DNA of 48,749 nucleotides. Origin: Novipirellula herctigrandis. Its GTDB lineage: Bacteria; Planctomycetota; Planctomycetia; Pirellulales; Pirellulaceae. The translations under genes and the position numbers were made by a program. The stretch covers positions 586,498 to 635,246 of the forward strand of contig SJPJ01000002.1 in NCBI GenBank assembly GCA_007859835.1, given 5' to 3'. The number at the start of each line of letters is the position of its first letter. Within the stretch, counting starts at the first letter, position 1. The notes under the pieces were generated by a model. It searched no databases, was not told the DNA's origin, and saw only the letters and a list, made by a program, of their open reading frames with translations. This document shows positions 46,858 to 48,749 of this stretch, piece by piece.

Positions 46858-48240
46858 ATGAAAACCACGCTTACTCCCTCCAATGAATCACGTCGTGAAT
46901 TTTTCAAAAACACTGGCAAGATTGCGGCCGCATCGACGTTGGTCGCCGCTGCGAATAGCCGCGTCCATGCAGCAGAGGACAACACGATTCGTGTCGCATT
47001 GGTTGGTTGTGGCGGGCGTGGAACCGGTGCCGCACTGAACTGCTTGGAAGTCGACAACGGACCGGTGAAATTGGTTGCGTTAGCGGATGTTTTTGAGCAA
47101 GATTTGCGAAGCACTCATGCGGCACTTTCGGGACATAAGAAAATCAAAGCAAAGGTCGATGTTTCGGAGGATCAAAAATTCATCGGGTTCGATGCCTACA
47201 AGAAGGCGATGGATTGCCTGCGACCGGGTGACATTGTCATTCTCGCAACGCCTCCCGGATTTCGTTGGGTTCATTACACCTACGCGATCGAGAAAGGACT
47301 GAATGTTTTCATGGAGAAGCCGGTAACGGTGGACGGGCCGACATCCAATCGGATGTTGGAACTCAACAAGAAAGCGCTCGACAAAAACTTAAAGGTTGGC
47401 GTCGGATTGATGTGCCGTCATTGCAAGGGACGCCAAGAACTATTTGACCGCATTCAAAATGGCGAAATTGGTGACGTTTTGATGATGCGTGCCTACCGGA
47501 TGTCGGGGCCAACCGCGACCGCCGCTGTCATGCCCAATCCAGGGAAGATGAGCGACTTGATGTACCAAATCAAAAAATTCCACGGCTTCCTTTGGCTCAG
47601 TGGCGGTGCAGTCAGCGATTTTTTGATCCACAACATCGACGAGTCTTGTTGGATGAAAAACGATTGGCCAGTCAAAGCGATTGCTCTTGGTGGTCGTCAT
47701 TATCGCGGCCAGTGTATCGACCAAAACTATGATTCTTACGGAATCGAATACACCTTTGGTGATGGGACCAAGTTGTTCGTTGACGGCCGAACCATCGCCG
47801 GTTGCAAGCAAGAATTCGCTAGCTACGCACATGGTTCGAAAGGCTTGGCCGTGATCAGTAGCGCCTCACACACCCCTGCAAAATCGCGGATCTATGAGGG
47901 TCAAAACTTTGACAAAAACAAGATCACTTGGGCATTCCCGCAACCTGAACCGAGCCCGTATTTCGAAGAGTGGGTCGACCTGATTGATGCAATTCGCAGC
48001 GACAAGCCGTACAACGAGGTCGAGCGAGGCGTGATGGCGTCAGCCGTGACTTCGATGGGGCGTATGGCTGCTCACACTGGCCAAGAAATCACGCTTGAAC
48101 ATTTCATGTCGCAAGACCATGAATTCGCTCCCGAAATTGACAAGCTAACTCTCGACTCGGAGCCACCGCTGAAGCCGAACGCAGAAGGCCGCTACAGCGT
48201 CCCAATGCCTGGCCTCGTCAAGAAGCGCGAATACCTATAA
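46858..48240 (+). CDS. Gfo/Idh/MocA family oxidoreductase, Tat-exported
   Basis: 460 residues. The start has SRREFFKNTGKIAAASTLVA, a twin-arginine signal typical of planctomycete members, with cleavage probable near VHAAED. A Rossmann domain follows (IRVALVGCGGRGTGAALNC), with the family motif VFMEKPVTVDGPTSN, then the C-terminal alpha/beta domain (IHNIDESCWMKNDWP, YGIEYTFGDGTKLFVDGR, EEWVDLIDAIRSDKPYNEVE). It would act on sugars or polyols with NAD(P), probably with the cofactor bound before export. It starts 78 bp after the FGE-like gene and may be co-transcribed with it. Confidence 0.94.
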   Translation: MKTTLTPSNESRREFFKNTGKIAAASTLVAAANSRVHAAEDNTIRVALVGCGGRGTGAALNCLEVDNGPVKLVALADVFEQDLRSTHAALSGHKKIKAKVDVSEDQKFIGFDAYKKAMDCLRPGDIVILATPPGFRWVHYTYAIEKGLNVFMEKPVTVDGPTSNRMLELNKKALDKNLKVGVGLMCRHCKGRQELFDRIQNGEIGDVLMMRAYRMSGPTATAAVMPNPGKMSDLMYQIKKFHGFLWLSGGAVSDFLIHNIDESCWMKNDWPVKAIALGGRHYRGQCIDQNYDSYGIEYTFGDGTKLFVDGRTIAGCKQEFASYAHGSKGLAVISSASHTPAKSRIYEGQNFDKNKITWAFPQPEPSPYFEEWVDLIDAIRSDKPYNEVERGVMASAVTSMGRMAAHTGQEITLEHFMSQDHEFAPEIDKLTLDSEPPLKPNAEGRYSVPMPGLVKKREYL

Positions 48241-48267
48241 CGACTGGGTTCGCCCTGGTAAGTCAAA

Positions 48268-48298
48268 AGCCTCTGACTAGATCACCCCCGCAGAGGCT
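48268..48298 (-). terminator. Possible dnaE terminator
   Basis: An 8-bp stem AGCCTCTG (48268-48275) with CAGAGGCT (48291-48298) has a 15-base loop. On the minus strand it is followed by TTTGAC, a short T-run. It lies 130 bp after the dnaE stop and about 30 bp after the Gfo/Idh/MocA gene. Confidence 0.35.
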
Positions 48299-48426
48299 CG
48301 TGTCGGGCCGTTTAGCGGCAGCGTCATTCGACCGGATTGCTGCCCTGAAACACGCCGGTGGTTTGTCTTGACGCTTGCTTTGTCTTGACACTGAATGCCA
48401 TTTTTTGCCAACACGCGTATTTCAAC

Positions 48427-48749
48427 CTACCGGCCCGACGGTTTGCTCATCATGAGTTTGTAATGTCCCGTACCGAGTAGATCGTCGATCCTAGTTCGCA
48501 ACTCCGGCGTGATGTCGACCTTATACTTATCGCTCTTCATATGGACGACTTCCCCCTCATCCAAGCTCAAACTGAGTAGCATTTCTTTGGGACCAGGATA
48601 GCCACGCAGAATCTCTCTTAGTCGGTTCAGCACTTCGGGAGTATGCGTTTTTTCATCGATCCGAATTCGCATTCCATGCGTGTATCTTTGGTCGAGTCCT
48701 TCCAGTGGAATCAACTCATCCACAATTAGATTCGCCTCATCCCCCCCCC
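48427..48749 (-). CDS. dnaE: DNA polymerase III alpha subunit, C-terminal end (truncated by window)
   Basis: The minus-strand frame is open to the window edge, so only about the last 107 residues are seen. The segment NLIVDELIPLEGLDQRYTHG, then MRIRIDEKTH and SLSLDEGEVVHMKSDKYKV, matches the C-terminal OB-fold/tau-binding part of DnaE. A protein starting at the GTG near 48723 would be an artefact. The frame runs into nine C at the very end (48741-48749), probably a contig end, so the upstream codons there are unreliable. DnaE is the replicative polymerase. Confidence 0.82.
   Translation of the reverse strand, partial: GGDEANLIVDELIPLEGLDQRYTHGMRIRIDEKTHTPEVLNRLREILRGYPGPKEMLLSLSLDEGEVVHMKSDKYKVDITPELRTRIDDLLGTGHYKLMMSKPSGR

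Overview
The window reads as a chromosomal segment of a planctomycete, most likely Pirellulaceae (Rhodopirellula-like). The signs are moderate GC, a giant cadherin-type surface protein, an exported Cys-type sulfatase, a secreted formylglycine-enzyme-like protein, a Tat-type Gfo/Idh/MocA oxidoreductase, a serine/threonine kinase with a family-typical N-terminal region, duplicated chaperonins, and several conserved proteins with no known function. No transposase, prophage, CRISPR array, tRNA or rRNA gene was seen. Both ends look like assembly breaks: the left end lies inside a 309-bp tandem repeat, and the right end is a run of nine C inside dnaE.

Layout. 1-1687: C-terminal part of a giant adhesin. 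1.7-6.1 kb: hybrid histidine kinase with two HPt domains, then a receiver/HD-GYP protein. 6.4-6.8 kb: RNase P RNA (minus strand). 7.0-10.3 kb: a BRCT-MerR-TPR protein, a Ser/Thr kinase with a degenerate receiver, and a small AT-hook protein. 10.5-19.9 kb: a minus-strand run transcribed in the order groEL2, groES, groEL1, dnaJ, grpE, fmdB-type zinc ribbon, isochorismatase-like, rsfS, argS. 20.3-24.3 kb: glgP-malQ, translationally coupled. 24.4-26.4 kb: DUF188, [2Fe-2S] BFD-like and M20 peptidase genes, tightly packed. 26.5-33.1 kb: rlmN, a conserved hypothetical, a GT2 glycosyltransferase, a proton antiporter with a TrkA-N domain, a membrane protein, and an EF-P paralogue of the YeiP/EfpL type. 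33.2-33.5 kb: a candidate structured small RNA ending in a near-ideal terminator. 33.5-37.5 kb: sulfatase, then a PhoR/PhoB-like pair. 37.5-42.2 kb: plsC-like, cdsA and alaS on the minus strand. 42.4-44.7 kb: a SelA-like protein lacking the PLP lysine, overlapping queG tail to tail. 44.8-48.2 kb: a single-pass membrane protein, an FGE-like protein and a Gfo/Idh/MocA oxidoreductase. 48.4 kb to the end: the 3' end of dnaE.

How the genes work together. Protein folding (two GroEL, GroES, DnaJ, GrpE) and translation (argS, rsfS, alaS, rlmN, EF-P-like, queG, rnpB) dominate. Glycogen/maltodextrin breakdown (glgP-malQ) and phospholipid synthesis (cdsA-plsC) form compact operons. Signalling is rich: two kinase/regulator sets, a probable phosphorelay to c-di-GMP turnover, and a eukaryote-like kinase. 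The least explained items are the SelA-like pseudo-enzyme between alaS and queG, the BRCT-MerR-TPR fusion, the RNA candidate at 33.26-33.48 kb, and the short tandem arrays in several intergenic gaps.
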